The translations under genes were made by a program, and so were the position numbers. The notes under the pieces were generated by a model, which saw nothing but the letters and a program-made list of their open reading frames with translations, was not told the origin of the DNA and made no database searches. From contig NZ_JAJQJI010000004.1 in NCBI RefSeq assembly GCF_021213805.1, positions 62,001-126,000 on the forward strand: DNA of 64,000 nucleotides. Direction: 5' to 3'. Below, in pieces: positions 28,903 to 40,374 of this stretch; within the stretch, counting starts at the first letter, position 1, and each line of letters begins with the position of its first letter. Source of the stretch: Mycobacterium sp. MYCO198283. GTDB taxonomy: Bacteria; Actinomycetota; Actinomycetes; Mycobacteriales; Mycobacteriaceae.

Positions 28903-29553
28903 TCAGCTCCAGGAGTAGTCGGCGCGCAGCCGGGTCGCGATGACCTCGAAGCGGGTGCGGTCGAGCACCGCGCCCTCGCGGCGGATCCCCTCCTCGGGGA
29001 CGTCGAGCACGCGGTCGAGCCGCACCCAGCTCTCACGGCCCTCGGCGTCCCACGCGCCGCGGCCGATGCCCACCCAGTGCTGGTCGCCGTCGTGGTATTC
29101 CCGGCTCGACAGCATCAGCCCGAGCAGCACGCGGCGGTCCCGGCCGACGACCAGTACGGGCCGGTCCTTGCCCTGCGACGGGTCGTCCTCATAGGCCACC
29201 CAGGTCCAGACGATCTCCCCGGGATCGGCCCGGCCGTCGAGGTCCGGCGCGTACACCACCTTGCGGGCGCGCTGGGCGCTCGGCACGCTGCTGCGGGTGA
29301 CGGGCCGACCCGCCGCGATCTCCCGCTGCGGCGGCCGCTGGGTCGACAGCAGCGCGTCGACGCCCCGCTGCACGCCCTGCTGGAGGGTCCGTTGCACGGT
29401 CGGTGAGTTCTGCAGCTGGCGGATCAGCTTCGGGCCTTCGTTGCGCACGAGCTGCTCGGCAGCCTTGCCCAGTCGCCGCTGCAATGATTTCCATTGCGAC
29501 GCCACGCGTGAAAGTTTACGGGTCGGCTCGGGCGCCTCGGCGATTGTGAGCAT
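28903..29553 (-). CDS. PemK/MazF-like domain protein
   Basis: A 216-residue protein. The N-terminal half is basic and helical (WKSLQRRLGKAAEQLVRNEGPKLI). The C-terminal half resembles the MazF/PemK ribonuclease fold: GEIVWTWVAYEDDPSQGKDRPVLVVGR and LMLSSREYHDG. No antitoxin gene is adjacent, and orthologues sit beside lepA across mycobacteria, so this is likely a housekeeping or domesticated member rather than an active toxin. The start at 29553 is chosen; it is divergent from lepA. Confidence 0.8.
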   Translation of the reverse strand: MLTIAEAPEPTRKLSRVASQWKSLQRRLGKAAEQLVRNEGPKLIRQLQNSPTVQRTLQQGVQRGVDALLSTQRPPQREIAAGRPVTRSSVPSAQRARKVVYAPDLDGRADPGEIVWTWVAYEDDPSQGKDRPVLVVGRDRRVLLGLMLSSREYHDGDQHWVGIGRGAWDAEGRESWVRLDRVLDVPEEGIRREGAVLDRTRFEVIATRLRADYSWS

Positions 29554-29611
29554 GCGCTCGACGCTCGATACCCTTGAGCCACCGCCGCCGTCGCGCCCGT
29601 AGGAGATCCCC

Positions 29612-31456
29612 ATCAGCAGTTTCGCCGACCAGACGTTCACCGCGCCGGCGCAGATTCGGAACTTCTGCATCATCGCTCACATCGACCACGGCAAGTCGAC
29701 GCTGGCGGACCGAATGCTGCAGCTCACCGGCGTGGTCGCCGAACGCGACATGCGGGCGCAGTACCTCGACCGCATGGACATCGAGCGGGAACGCGGCATC
29801 ACGATCAAGGCGCAGAACGTGCGGCTGCCGTGGGAGGTCAACGGCGAACAGTTCGTGCTGCACCTGATCGACACGCCGGGGCACGTCGACTTCACCTACG
29901 AGGTGTCGCGGGCGCTCGAGGCGTGCGAGGGCGCGGTGCTGCTGGTCGACGCCGCCCAAGGCATCGAGGCGCAGACGCTGGCGAACCTGTACCTGGCGCT
30001 CGACCGCGAGCTGACGATCATCCCGGTGCTCAACAAGATCGACCTGCCCGCCGCCGACCCGGACCGCTACGCCGGGGAGCTGGCCCATATCATCGGTTGC
30101 GAGCCGTCGGACGTGCTGCGGGTGTCGGGCAAGACGGGCGAGGGCGTGGCGCAGCTGCTGGACGAGGTGGTGCGGCAGGTGCCGGCGCCCACCGGCGACG
30201 CCGACGCGCCGACGCGGGCGATGATCTTCGACTCGGTCTACGACATCTACCGCGGCGTGGTGACCTACGTCCGGGTCGTCGACGGCAAGGTGATGCCCCG
30301 CGAGCGCATCAAGATGATGTCGACCGGCGCCACCCACGAACTGCTCGAGGTCGGCATCGTCTCCCCGGAGCCGAAACCGAGCGGCGGCCTGGGGGTGGGG
30401 GAGGTCGGCTACCTGATCACCGGGGTGAAGGACGTCCGGCAGTCGAAGGTCGGCGACACCGTCACCACGGCCCGCCACGGCGCGGCCGACGCGCTCACCG
30501 GCTACCGGGAGCCGAAGCCGATGGTGTACTCGGGGCTGTATCCGGTGGACGGTTCGCACTATCCGGTGCTGCGGGACGCGCTGGACAAGCTGCGGCTCAA
30601 CGACGCGGCGCTGACCTACGAGCCGGAGACCTCGGTGGCGCTCGGCTTCGGCTACCGCTGCGGCTTCCTCGGGTTGTTGCACATGGAGATCACCCGGGAG
30701 CGGCTGGAGCGGGAGTTCAACCTCGACCTGATCTCGACGGCGCCCAACGTCGTGTACCGGGTGATCAAGGACGACGGGACCGAGCTGGTGGTCACCAATC
30801 CGTCGGACTGGCCCGACGGCAAGGTCCGCGAGGTGTACGAGCCGGTGGTGAAGACGACGGTGATCGCGCCGAGCGAGTTCATCGGCACCATCATGGAGCT
30901 GTGCCAGTCGCGCCGCGGCGAGCTGCAGGGCATGGACTACCTGTCGCCGGAGCGGGTGGAGCTGCGCTATCTGATGCCGCTCGGCGAGATCATCTTCGAC
31001 TTCTTCGATTCGCTGAAGTCGCGCACCCGCGGTTATGCCAGCCTCGACTACGAGGAGGCCGGCGAGCAGGAGGCGTCGCTGGTGAAGGTGGACATCCTGC
31101 TGCAGGGCGAGCCCGTCGACGCGTTCAGCGCGATCGTCCACAAGGACGCCGCGGCGACCTACGGCAACAAGATGACGACGAAGCTCAAGGAGCTGATCCC
31201 GCGCCAGCAGTTCGAGGTGCCGGTGCAGGCGGCGATCGGGTCGAAAATCATCGCCCGCGAGAACATCCGCGCCATCCGCAAGGACGTGTTGTCCAAGTGC
31301 TACGGCGGCGACATCACCCGTAAGCGCAAGCTGCTGGAAAAACAAAAGGAGGGCAAGAAGCGCATGAAGACCATCGGCCGGGTCGACGTGCCGCAGGAGG
31401 CCTTCGTCGCCGCGTTGTCCACCGACGCCGCGGGTGACAAGCCGAAGAAGGGTTAG
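29612..31456 (+). CDS. lepA: Elongation factor 4 (LepA), no standard start codon
   Basis: Ribosomal GTPase that back-translocates stalled ribosomes. The conserved N-terminus [31 protein letters not shown] is present, followed by the DTPGHVDF and NKID GTPase motifs and a normal C-terminus (about 614 residues). There is no ATG, GTG or TTG between the in-frame TAG at 29600-29602 and the ATG at 29714, which lies past the P-loop and cannot be the start. AGGAG at 29601-29605 stands 6 nt before an ATC at 29612, so I place initiation there tentatively. The remembered M. tuberculosis protein continues in frame upstream at this point. Confidence 0.88.
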   Translation: MSSFADQTFTAPAQIRNFCIIAHIDHGKSTLADRMLQLTGVVAERDMRAQYLDRMDIERERGITIKAQNVRLPWEVNGEQFVLHLIDTPGHVDFTYEVSRALEACEGAVLLVDAAQGIEAQTLANLYLALDRELTIIPVLNKIDLPAADPDRYAGELAHIIGCEPSDVLRVSGKTGEGVAQLLDEVVRQVPAPTGDADAPTRAMIFDSVYDIYRGVVTYVRVVDGKVMPRERIKMMSTGATHELLEVGIVSPEPKPSGGLGVGEVGYLITGVKDVRQSKVGDTVTTARHGAADALTGYREPKPMVYSGLYPVDGSHYPVLRDALDKLRLNDAALTYEPETSVALGFGYRCGFLGLLHMEITRERLEREFNLDLISTAPNVVYRVIKDDGTELVVTNPSDWPDGKVREVYEPVVKTTVIAPSEFIGTIMELCQSRRGELQGMDYLSPERVELRYLMPLGEIIFDFFDSLKSRTRGYASLDYEEAGEQEASLVKVDILLQGEPVDAFSAIVHKDAAATYGNKMTTKLKELIPRQQFEVPVQAAIGSKIIARENIRAIRKDVLSKCYGGDITRKRKLLEKQKEGKKRMKTIGRVDVPQEAFVAALSTDAAGDKPKKG

Positions 31457-31713
31457 CCGACCGGGCGCAATGCTGCCGGCGCTTCGAGCCGGTCGGCCCA
31501 CAGCCGGGCGATGTCGCCGCCGTCGGAGGCGTCGGAGGCGTAGGCGACGAGCGCCGCGGTCACCTGGCCGAGGCTGCTGCCGGTGGTGCGGACGGCCCCC
31601 GCGATCTCCTCGAACGCCTGCTGCGGCGTGCAGCCGCGCCGGCCGATGAGGATGCCGACGGCGATGTCGATCACCCGCCGGGAGCCGATGGGCTGCTGCG
31701 TGCTGAAGATCAT
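31453..31713 (-). CDS. ANTAR domain protein (RNA-binding antiterminator type)
   Basis: An 86-residue protein made almost only of an ANTAR domain: [26 protein letters not shown] followed by a third helix. ANTAR domains bind paired hexaloop RNA hairpins to prevent termination. No sensor domain is fused, so any signal must come from a partner. The 3' end overlaps lepA by 4 nt, convergently. Confidence 0.82.
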   Translation of the reverse strand: MIFSTQQPIGSRRVIDIAVGILIGRRGCTPQQAFEEIAGAVRTTGSSLGQVTAALVAYASDASDGGDIARLWADRLEAPAALRPVG

Positions 31714-31811
31714 GGCGCCATGGTCGGACCGCGACGCGCGCCGACGCCAGATATCGGCTCACGCTGATGCGCACTCGTGACCGGCCGCGACCGGACCGAC
31801 ACAATGGCGAC

Positions 31812-32804
31812 ATGCTCGTCGAACTCGACCTCGCCGGGGCCGACGACGATCCGCCGGGTTTCCGAGCCCGGCTGCGGGAGGCGGCGCACGACGTCGGCTT
31901 CTTCTACCTCGTCGGCCACGGCGTCGACGGGGGTTTGCTCGCCGAGGTCCTGACGCTCGCCCGGCAGTTCTTCGCGCTGCCGCCCGCGGTGAAGGACCAG
32001 ATCAGCCAGTTGCGCAGCCCGCAATTCCGGGGCTACTCGCGGCTGGGCGGCGAGCTCACCAACGGCGAGGTGGACTGGCGCGAGCAGATCGACATCGGAC
32101 CGGAGCGGCCCGTCATCCCCGGCGCCGAGGGATTCTGGCGGCTGCAGGGCCCGAACCTGTGGCCGAGCCGGCCGGCCGGGTTCCGCGCCGCCTTCGAGCG
32201 GTGGGACGCGGCGCTGTCGGCGGTCGGGCTGCGGCTGCTGCGGCACTGGGCGGCGTCGCTGGGCGCTCCCGCCGGCATCTTCGACGACGCCTTCGCCCAC
32301 GCCCCCGCGACGCTGATCAAGGTGGTGCGCTACCCGGGCAGCGCGGACACCCGCCAGGGCGTGGGCGCGCACAAGGACTCCGGGGTGCTGACGCTGTTGC
32401 TGGTCGAGCCGGACTCCGAGGGCCTGCAGGTCGAGTCGCCGTGCGGGCAGTGGATCGACGTGCCGGCGCGGCGGGACGCGTTCATCGTCAACATCGGCGA
32501 ACTGCTGGAGGTCGCCACGGGCGGCTACCTGCGGGCGACCCGACACCGGGTGCTGGCGCCGCCGCCGGGCCGCGACCGGGTGTCGATCCCGTTCTTCCTC
32601 AACCCCGCGCTCGACGCGACCGTTCCGCTGATCCCGCTGCCGCCTGAGCTGGCCGCCGCGGCGCGGGGCGTCGAGACCGATCCGGCCAATCCGATCTTCG
32701 CCACCTACGGCGAGAACGCGTGGAAGTCACGCACGCGGGCGCATCCGGACGTCGCCGAGCGCCACCACGGCATCAGGCCGGCGACGCGGCCGCCGGCGTA
32801 CTGA
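31812..32804 (+). CDS. 2-oxoglutarate/Fe(II)-dependent oxygenase (IPNS-like)
   Basis: A 330-residue double-stranded beta-helix enzyme of the isopenicillin-N-synthase-like family. Seen: GFFYLVGHGVD, the HxD...H iron triad (AHKDSG and ATRHRVL) and the RxS motif RDRVSIPFF for 2-oxoglutarate. The ATG at 31812 gives MLVELDLAGAD. The substrate is unknown; related mycobacterial genes are single and unlinked to a pathway. The 3' end overlaps the convergent TetR gene by 32 nt. Confidence 0.88.
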   Translation: MLVELDLAGADDDPPGFRARLREAAHDVGFFYLVGHGVDGGLLAEVLTLARQFFALPPAVKDQISQLRSPQFRGYSRLGGELTNGEVDWREQIDIGPERPVIPGAEGFWRLQGPNLWPSRPAGFRAAFERWDAALSAVGLRLLRHWAASLGAPAGIFDDAFAHAPATLIKVVRYPGSADTRQGVGAHKDSGVLTLLLVEPDSEGLQVESPCGQWIDVPARRDAFIVNIGELLEVATGGYLRATRHRVLAPPPGRDRVSIPFFLNPALDATVPLIPLPPELAAAARGVETDPANPIFATYGENAWKSRTRAHPDVAERHHGIRPATRPPAY

Positions 32805-33345
32805 CCGGCCCGATCGTGATGCCGTCGACCACCACGCCGAGCAGCCGCTGCGCGTGCTCGCCGCGCTGCGTCGTCGTCGCCGCCACCCCGGCGGCCAGCG
32901 TCAACAGGTCGGTGGCGTCGATGTCGGCCCGCACCGCACCCGCCCGCTGCGCGTCGCCCAGCAGCTCGCGGCAGGTGTCCAGCACCGACCGGCACGCCGG
33001 GTAGAGCGGCGACCCGGGCTCGTCGAGCGTGCGGATCACCGACTCGGGCAGCCCCCGGTAGGCCGAGGCGCCGCTGACGAACACCCCGAGCCACTCGATC
33101 AGCCCGGCGCGCGGCGGGCCGCCCGCCAACTCGCGGCCGCGGGTGACGACGGCGTCGAGCCGGGCGACCACCAGCGCTGCGATCAGGTCGTCGCGGGTGG
33201 GGAAGTGGCTCTGCAGCGTGCGGACCCCGACGCCGGCGGCCTTCGCGATGTGCGCCAGCGACGCGCCGACCCCCTCGGCGCCGAACGCGTCCTCGGCCGC
33301 AGCCAGCAGCCGGTCGCGGGTGTTGCTGGTGCGCGGCGAGGTCAC
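32773..33345 (-). CDS. TetR-family transcriptional regulator
   Basis: About 190 residues. The N-terminal helix-turn-helix is TRDRLLAAAEDAFGAEGVGASLAHIAKAAGVGVRTLQSHFPTRDDLI; the C-terminal ligand domain is Ala-rich. The GTG at 33345 is preferred; a TTG at 33378, 5 nt after the trehalase stop, is the alternative. Cotranscription with the GH15 gene is likely. The target is unknown. Confidence 0.85.
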   Translation of the reverse strand: MTSPRTSNTRDRLLAAAEDAFGAEGVGASLAHIAKAAGVGVRTLQSHFPTRDDLIAALVVARLDAVVTRGRELAGGPPRAGLIEWLGVFVSGASAYRGLPESVIRTLDEPGSPLYPACRSVLDTCRELLGDAQRAGAVRADIDATDLLTLAAGVAATTTQRGEHAQRLLGVVVDGITIGPVSTPAAASPA

Positions 33346-33382
33346 GGTGGTGCCGTACCCCGGCGCGCCGGGAGTCAACCGC

Positions 33383-35395
<2,013 letters not shown>

Positions 35396-35464
35396 CGGCT
35401 CCGAGCGACCCCGTCGTCTACTCAAGTGACCGCTGTGTTAGCTGCCGGGGCTAGGGTGGACGCG

Positions 35465-35659
35465 ATGACGGATTTCCTCAACTGGTGGGACAGCGTCGAG
35501 CTGTGGCTCTCCGGGCTGGGATTCGTCCTGCAGACCGTGATCGTGATGCCGGTCGTGCTGGTGCTGGCGTACATCCTGGCGGTGGTCCTCGACGGCGGTC
35601 TGGGGCAGGGCATCGCGCTGGTGCGCCGGTTCCGCGGCCGCGGAGAGGACGCGTCGTGA
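35465..35659 (+). CDS. Small membrane protein
   Basis: 64 residues with one long hydrophobic helix (LQTVIVMPVVLVLAYILAVVL) and a basic cytoplasmic tail (VRRFRGRGED). A similar short conserved membrane protein is annotated between the trehalase and sulfate transporter genes in M. tuberculosis. Function unknown. The ATG at 35465 is used. Confidence 0.7.
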   Translation: MTDFLNWWDSVELWLSGLGFVLQTVIVMPVVLVLAYILAVVLDGGLGQGIALVRRFRGRGEDAS

Positions 35660-35742
35660 CGCGGATGCCGCGGTCGCTGGTGACTCTCGCGCTGGTGGCA
35701 TTACTGGTCCTCGTCGTCGTGATGTGGCTGCTCACGCGCTAG
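35656..35742 (+). CDS. Possible 28-residue membrane peptide
   Basis: GTG at 35656 overlaps the preceding stop (GTGA), and the ORF is basic then wholly hydrophobic (SLVTLALVALLVLVVVMWLL), ending LTR. Tight coupling and transmembrane composition favour translation, but the length makes this uncertain. Confidence 0.4.
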   Translation: MTRMPRSLVTLALVALLVLVVVMWLLTR

Positions 35743-35776
35743 AAACGGTTCGAGTGGCGGGCGTCAGCGGTTCTGT

Positions 35777-35782
35777 TAGGCT
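35777..35782 (+). promoter_or_regulatory. -10 box for the leaderless sulfate-operon transcript
   Basis: TAGGCT (TANNNT) ends 7 nt before the ATG of the leader ORF at 35790, the spacing expected when transcription starts on the start codon itself. Confidence 0.5.
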
Positions 35783-35789
35783 TCCCGCC

Positions 35790-35882
35790 ATGCGAACAGC
35801 GGTCGCCAGCGCGGAGTGCCATGTCCTGGCGCTCATCGCCGTGGGCGCCTGCGCTGTCGCCGATGTCTCCTGTTGTCGCTGA
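35790..35882 (+). CDS. Cysteine-containing leader peptide upstream of the sulfate transporter
   Basis: A 30-codon ORF, MRTAVASAEC at the start and SCCR at the end, with four Cys codons (10, 21, 28, 29). No ribosome-binding site precedes it, consistent with leaderless translation. Cysteine-rich leaderless small ORFs upstream of cysteine-assimilation operons are known mycobacterial attenuators: low cysteine stalls the ribosome at the Cys codons and exposes the downstream gene. The 107 nt between its stop and subI would hold the responsive RNA structure. Confidence 0.75.
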   Translation: MRTAVASAECHVLALIAVGACAVADVSCCR

Positions 35883-35989
35883 CCCAACCCCGCCTGCGGT
35901 TTGGTGTCGGCTCCTTTCGCTGTTTGCTGACGAGCGCCTTTCCGGTGGCGGGTTCCGTCGTGAGATCCCCCGCACCGAAAGGCACAACA

Positions 35990-37027
35990 TTGCGTAACAA
36001 GGTCAGATCCGCATGGCGCGTCGCCGTGGCCGCGGCCGCATCCGCCGCACTCGTGGCCGGCTGCGGCGGCGGTGGCTCCAGTGACGTCGCTGGTGAGAGC
36101 GGCGGCGGCGGTGACGGCGGCGCCCAGCTGACGCTGGTCGCCTACGCGGTGCCGCAGCCGGGCTGGGCGAAGGTGATCCCCGCGTTCGCGGCCACCCCGG
36201 AGGGCAAGGGCACCACGGTCACCGAGTCCTACGGCGCCTCCGGCGACCAGTCCCGCGGCGTCGCCGAGGGCAAGCCCGCCGACGTCGTCAACTTCTCCGT
36301 CGAGCCGGACATCACCCGGCTGGTCAAGGCCGGGAAGGTGGCGCAGGACTGGAACGCCGGCGCCACGAAGGGCATCCCGTTCGGTTCGGTCGTGACGTTC
36401 GTGGTCCGCAAGGGCAACCCGAAGAACATCCGCGACTGGGACGACCTGCTGCAGCCCGGGCTGGAGGTCATCAGCCCCAGCCCGCTGTCCTCCGGCTCGG
36501 CGAAGTGGAACCTGCTCGCGCCGTATGCCGCCAAGTCGAACGGCGGCACCGACAAGCAGGCCGGGCTCGACTTCGTCACCAAGCTGGTCAGCGAGCACAT
36601 CAAGACCCGGCCGGCGTCGGGCCGCGAGGCCACCGACCTGTTCCTGCAGGGCAGCGGGGACGTGCTGCTGAGCTACGAGAACGAGGCGATCAACACCGAG
36701 CGGCTGGGCAAGGACGTCGAGCACGTCAACCCGCCGACGACGTTCAAGATCGAAAACCCGGTGGCCGTGATCGAGGGCGGCGCGCACGTCGACCTCGCCC
36801 GCAAGTTCGTCGCCTACCAGTACACGCCCGAGGCGCAGCGGCTGTGGGCCGAGGCCGGGTTCCGGCCGGTGGATCCCGCCGTCACCGCGGACTTCGCCGG
36901 CCAGTTCCCGGCGCCGCAGAAGCTGTGGACCATCGCCGACCTGGGTGGCTGGAGCACGGTGGACAAGGAGCTGTTCGACAAGGACAACGGCACCATCACG
37001 AAGATCTACAAGGCGGCCACTGGATGA
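35990..37027 (+). CDS. subI: Sulfate-binding lipoprotein
   Basis: Periplasmic sulfate-binding component of the CysTWA importer, 345 residues. The signal sequence ends in a lipobox, LVAGC, followed by a Gly/Ser linker; the mature protein has QLTLVAYAVPQPGW, TVTESYGASGDQSRGV and NPVAVIEGGAHVD, typical of the sulfate/thiosulfate-binding family. A TTG at 35990 is used; GAAAGG stands 7 nt upstream. It overlaps cysT by an ATGA junction. Confidence 0.93.
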   Translation: MRNKVRSAWRVAVAAAASAALVAGCGGGGSSDVAGESGGGGDGGAQLTLVAYAVPQPGWAKVIPAFAATPEGKGTTVTESYGASGDQSRGVAEGKPADVVNFSVEPDITRLVKAGKVAQDWNAGATKGIPFGSVVTFVVRKGNPKNIRDWDDLLQPGLEVISPSPLSSGSAKWNLLAPYAAKSNGGTDKQAGLDFVTKLVSEHIKTRPASGREATDLFLQGSGDVLLSYENEAINTERLGKDVEHVNPPTTFKIENPVAVIEGGAHVDLARKFVAYQYTPEAQRLWAEAGFRPVDPAVTADFAGQFPAPQKLWTIADLGGWSTVDKELFDKDNGTITKIYKAATG

Positions 37028-37902
37028 CGACCGTCACCCAGCCCGGCTCGGCGACGACCGACCCCGCGACCGGTGACACCGGTCCGGGGCGGCGTCCGCT
37101 GGGGGGCAACCGCTACGGGTCGACGTCGCTGCGGGTCGGGGCGGCGTCGATCTGGCTGAGTGTCATCGTGTTGCTGCCGCTGGCGGCGATCGTCTGGCAG
37201 TCCGCGGGCGGCGGCTGGGAGGCGTTTCGGCTTGCGGTGACGTCCAACGCGGCCGTCGAGTCGTTCCGGGTGACGTTGACGATCTCGGTCGCCGTCGCCG
37301 TGGTCAACCTGTTCTTCGGGTTGCTCGTGGCGTGGGTGCTCACCCGCGACGACTTTCCGGCCAAGCGGATCGTCGACGCCCTGATCGACCTGCCGTTCGC
37401 GCTGCCGACCATCGTGGCCAGCCTGGTCATGCTCGCGCTCTACGGGCCGGCCAGCCCGGTGCAGATCCACATCCAGCACACCGCGTGGGGCGTGGGCGTC
37501 GCGCTGCTGTTCGTGACGCTCCCGTTCGTCGTCCGGTCGGTGCAGCCGGTGCTGCTCGAGCTGGACCGCGAGGTGGAGGAGGCGGCCGCGTCGCTGGGCG
37601 CGGGCAACGTCACCATCTTCACCAGGGTGATCCTGCCCGCACTGCTTCCCGCCCTGCTCTCGGGTGCGGGGCTGGCGTTCTCGCGCGCGATCGGCGAGTA
37701 CGGCTCGGTGGTGCTCATCGGCGGGGCGGTGCCCGGCGAGACCGAGGTGTCGTCGCAGTGGATCCGGACGTTGATCGAGAACGACGACCGGACCGGCGCC
37801 GCCGCGATCTCGATCGTGCTGCTGGTGTTCTCCTTCGTGGTGCTGTTCGTCCTGCGGACCATCGGCGCCCGGGCCGCCAAGCGGCAGGAGTTGGCGCGAT
37901 GA
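37024..37902 (+). CDS. cysT: Sulfate ABC transporter permease CysT
   Basis: A 292-residue inner-membrane permease with six predicted helices (first LSVIVLLPLAAIVW) and the EAA loop LDREVEEAAASLGAGNVTIFTRVILPALLP that contacts the ATPase. It follows subI with ATGA overlap and overlaps cysW in the same way, so the four genes are one operon under the cysteine leader. Confidence 0.95.
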   Translation: MTTVTQPGSATTDPATGDTGPGRRPLGGNRYGSTSLRVGAASIWLSVIVLLPLAAIVWQSAGGGWEAFRLAVTSNAAVESFRVTLTISVAVAVVNLFFGLLVAWVLTRDDFPAKRIVDALIDLPFALPTIVASLVMLALYGPASPVQIHIQHTAWGVGVALLFVTLPFVVRSVQPVLLELDREVEEAAASLGAGNVTIFTRVILPALLPALLSGAGLAFSRAIGEYGSVVLIGGAVPGETEVSSQWIRTLIENDDRTGAAAISIVLLVFSFVVLFVLRTIGARAAKRQELAR

Positions 37903-38711
37903 CGGTGTCCCCGCTGACCCGCTACGTCCTGCGCTTCGTGGCGCTGGCCTACCTCGGGGTGCTGTTGATCGTGCCGGTCGGCCTGATCCTCTACCGCACG
38001 TTCGCGCCGGGGTTCGGCGAGTTCGTCGCGTCCATCTCGACGCCTGCCGCGCTGTCGGCGCTGGAACTCTCGCTCTTGGTGGTGGCGATCGTGGTGCCGC
38101 TCAACGTGCTGTTCGGCGTGCCGACCGCACTGGTGCTGGCGCGCAACCGGTTTCGCGGCAAGGGCGTGCTGCAGGCCGTCATCGACCTGCCGTTCGCGGT
38201 GTCGCCGGTGGTGGTCGGTGTCGCGCTGATCCTGCTGTGGGGTGCGGGCGGCGCCTTCGGGTTCGTCGAGAACAACCTGGGGCTCAAGATCATCTTCGGC
38301 TTCCCGGGCATCGTGCTCGCGAGCATCTTCGTGACGGTGCCGTTCGTCATCCGTGAGGTCGAACCGGTGCTGCACGAGCTGGGCACCGACTCCGAGGAGG
38401 CCGCCGCCACGCTCGGATCGACGTGGTGGCAGACGTTCTGGCGGATCACCCTGCCGTCGATCCGGTGGGGGCTCACCTACGGCGTCGTGCTGACCGTCGC
38501 CCGCACGCTGGGCGAGTTCGGCGCCGTCATCATGGTGTCGTCGGGGCTGCCGGGCGTGTCGCAGACGCTGACGCTGCTGGTCTACGACCGCCACAACCGC
38601 GGCGCCGAGTACGGCGCCTACGCCATCTCGACGCTGCTGATGGCGGTCGCCGTCATCGTTCTCGTCGTGCAGGTGGTACTCGATGCCCGCCGGGCGCGGG
38701 AAACCAAGTAG
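37899..38711 (+). CDS. cysW: Sulfate ABC transporter permease CysW
   Basis: A 270-residue second permease with six helices and the EAA motif [30 protein letters not shown]. Pairs with CysT to form the channel. ATG 37899 overlaps the cysT stop; cysA follows after 20 nt. Confidence 0.95.
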   Translation: MTVSPLTRYVLRFVALAYLGVLLIVPVGLILYRTFAPGFGEFVASISTPAALSALELSLLVVAIVVPLNVLFGVPTALVLARNRFRGKGVLQAVIDLPFAVSPVVVGVALILLWGAGGAFGFVENNLGLKIIFGFPGIVLASIFVTVPFVIREVEPVLHELGTDSEEAAATLGSTWWQTFWRITLPSIRWGLTYGVVLTVARTLGEFGAVIMVSSGLPGVSQTLTLLVYDRHNRGAEYGAYAISTLLMAVAVIVLVVQVVLDARRARETK

Positions 38712-38731
38712 AGCCGGGTAAGGAGCAGACC

Positions 38732-39787
38732 ATGGGCAACGCGATCACCGTGCGGGGCGCCAACAAGCACTACGGCGACTTCGCCGCCCTCGACAACATC
38801 GACTTCGATGTTCCGGCCGGGTCGCTCACCGCGCTGCTCGGGCCCAGCGGCTCGGGCAAGTCGACCTTGCTGCGGGCCATCGCCGGCCTCGACCAGCCCG
38901 ACAGCGGCATCATCACGATCAACGGCCGCGACGTCACCCACGTCCCGCCGCAGCGGCGCGGCATCGGCTTCGTGTTCCAGCACTACGCCGCGTTCAAGCA
39001 CCTCACGGTCCGCGAGAACGTGGCGTTCGGGTTGAAGATCCGCAAGCGGCCCAAGCAGGAGATCGCCGAGAAGGTCGACAACCTGCTGGAGGTGGTGGGG
39101 CTCGCCGGCTTCCAGAACCGGTATCCCAACCAGCTCTCGGGCGGGCAGCGGCAGCGCATGGCGCTCGCCCGCGCCATGGCGGTCGACCCGCAGGTGCTGC
39201 TGCTCGACGAGCCGTTCGGCGCGCTCGACGCCAAGGTGCGCGACGACCTGCGGGCCTGGCTGCGCCGGCTGCACGACGAGGTGCACGTGACGACCGTCCT
39301 GGTCACCCACGACCAGTCCGAGGCGCTCGACGTCGCCGACCGGATCGCGGTGCTCAACAAGGGCCGCATCGAGCAGGTCGGCTCACCGACCGAGGTCTAC
39401 GACACCCCGGCGAACGCGTTCGTGATGTCGTTCCTCGGCGCGGTGTCGTCGCTGAACGGCGTGCTGGTGCGCCCGCACGACATCCGTGTGGGCCGCAACC
39501 CGGATCTGCCGCTGCACGGCAACGAGGCCGTCGGCGCCACGGGCGTCGTCAAGGCCACCATCGACCGGGTGGTGCTGCTCGGCTTCGAGGTGCGCGTGGA
39601 ATTGACCAACGCCGCGACCGGCAGCCCGTTCACCGCCCAGATCACCCGCGGTGACGCCGAGGCCTTAGGGCTGCGCGACGGCGACACGGTCTACGTGCGC
39701 GCCACCCGGGTGCCCGCCATCCCGGGCGACCTGCAGCTGCCGGCGGCCGACGAGGCCGACGAGGACGAAGCGCTCAGCAACGCCTGA
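38732..39787 (+). CDS. cysA: Sulfate ABC transporter ATP-binding protein
   Basis: A 351-residue ATPase. Walker [11 protein letters not shown]-loop VFQHYAAF, signature [15 protein letters not shown], Walker [13 protein letters not shown] and switch His in [10 protein letters not shown] are intact. A C-terminal TOBE-like regulatory domain follows (about 240-330). An AAGGAG ribosome-binding site precedes the ATG at 38732. It drives sulfate import for the sirA-cysH pathway encoded nearby. Confidence 0.96.
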   Translation: MGNAITVRGANKHYGDFAALDNIDFDVPAGSLTALLGPSGSGKSTLLRAIAGLDQPDSGIITINGRDVTHVPPQRRGIGFVFQHYAAFKHLTVRENVAFGLKIRKRPKQEIAEKVDNLLEVVGLAGFQNRYPNQLSGGQRQRMALARAMAVDPQVLLLDEPFGALDAKVRDDLRAWLRRLHDEVHVTTVLVTHDQSEALDVADRIAVLNKGRIEQVGSPTEVYDTPANAFVMSFLGAVSSLNGVLVRPHDIRVGRNPDLPLHGNEAVGATGVVKATIDRVVLLGFEVRVELTNAATGSPFTAQITRGDAEALGLRDGDTVYVRATRVPAIPGDLQLPAADEADEDEALSNA

Positions 39788-40369
39788 TCAGCCGGAGTAG
39801 GACCGCACCGGCGGCAGGGCGCGCAGGCCGCCGCCGGTGTTGCGGGCGGCGAACCGGACGTCCGGCGCACCGTCGGCCGGCCCACCCAGGCTCACCGTCC
39901 CGATCGGCCGGAAGCGGCTGACCGCGCTGGCGAGCAGGAACTCCCAGTCGCCGTCGGCGGACCGTGGCGCCCGCATCCCGAACACCACCGGGGCCAGGCC
40001 GGCGAGGTAGAGCCACAAGGAGCTGTAGAGCCGCTCGTCGGGCCGCGACGCGGGCAGCGTGAAGTGGTGGAACGGAATGCCGTCGGCCGAGGACGCCAGC
40101 AGCAGGTCCTGGTGGCGACCCGGCCCGTAGAGGTCGGGGAACCGCAGGCACACGGCGCGAATGGCCGACCCGCCGGCGTCGGGGGAGAGCCGCACCAGGG
40201 CGCGCCGGGTGGGCGCGGCGAACAGCTCGACGCCGGGCAGGCCGTCGGCGTCGAACGCGACCTTCGCCTCGCGCAGCGGGCCGGTGCCGGCGAAGAGGTC
40301 GCCCGGGCTGCCGACGGCGGCGCGTAGCGACGACGTCACCGCGGCGGTCAGGGTGTCGAGGGTTGCCAT
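39788..40369 (-). CDS. Conserved protein of unknown function
   Basis: 193 residues, not recognised with certainty. Ala/Gly-rich, with conserved-looking RFPDLYGPGRHQDLLLAS, GIPFHHFTLPAS and GDWEFLLASAV. The pattern faintly recalls catalase-fold proteins but no haem ligand can be assigned. The start is ATG 40369, or the GTG at 40378 overlapping the upstream stop (GTGA). Coupled to the SOUL gene, and convergent with cysA with no gap. Confidence 0.7.
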   Translation of the reverse strand: MATLDTLTAAVTSSLRAAVGSPGDLFAGTGPLREAKVAFDADGLPGVELFAAPTRRALVRLSPDAGGSAIRAVCLRFPDLYGPGRHQDLLLASSADGIPFHHFTLPASRPDERLYSSLWLYLAGLAPVVFGMRAPRSADGDWEFLLASAVSRFRPIGTVSLGGPADGAPDVRFAARNTGGGLRALPPVRSYSG

Positions 40370-40374
40370 CGTGT

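Noticed and set aside
28903..29553. Active MazF-type toxin-antitoxin pair
   Set aside because: There is only the toxin-like fold with a long basic extension and no adjacent antitoxin. Its conserved position beside lepA suggests a housekeeping role.
29261..29602. Plus-strand ORF ending just before lepA taken as a separate gene
   Set aside because: Most of it is antisense to the PemK-like gene. Only the last residues resemble a lepA extension, so it is treated as part of the lepA start question.
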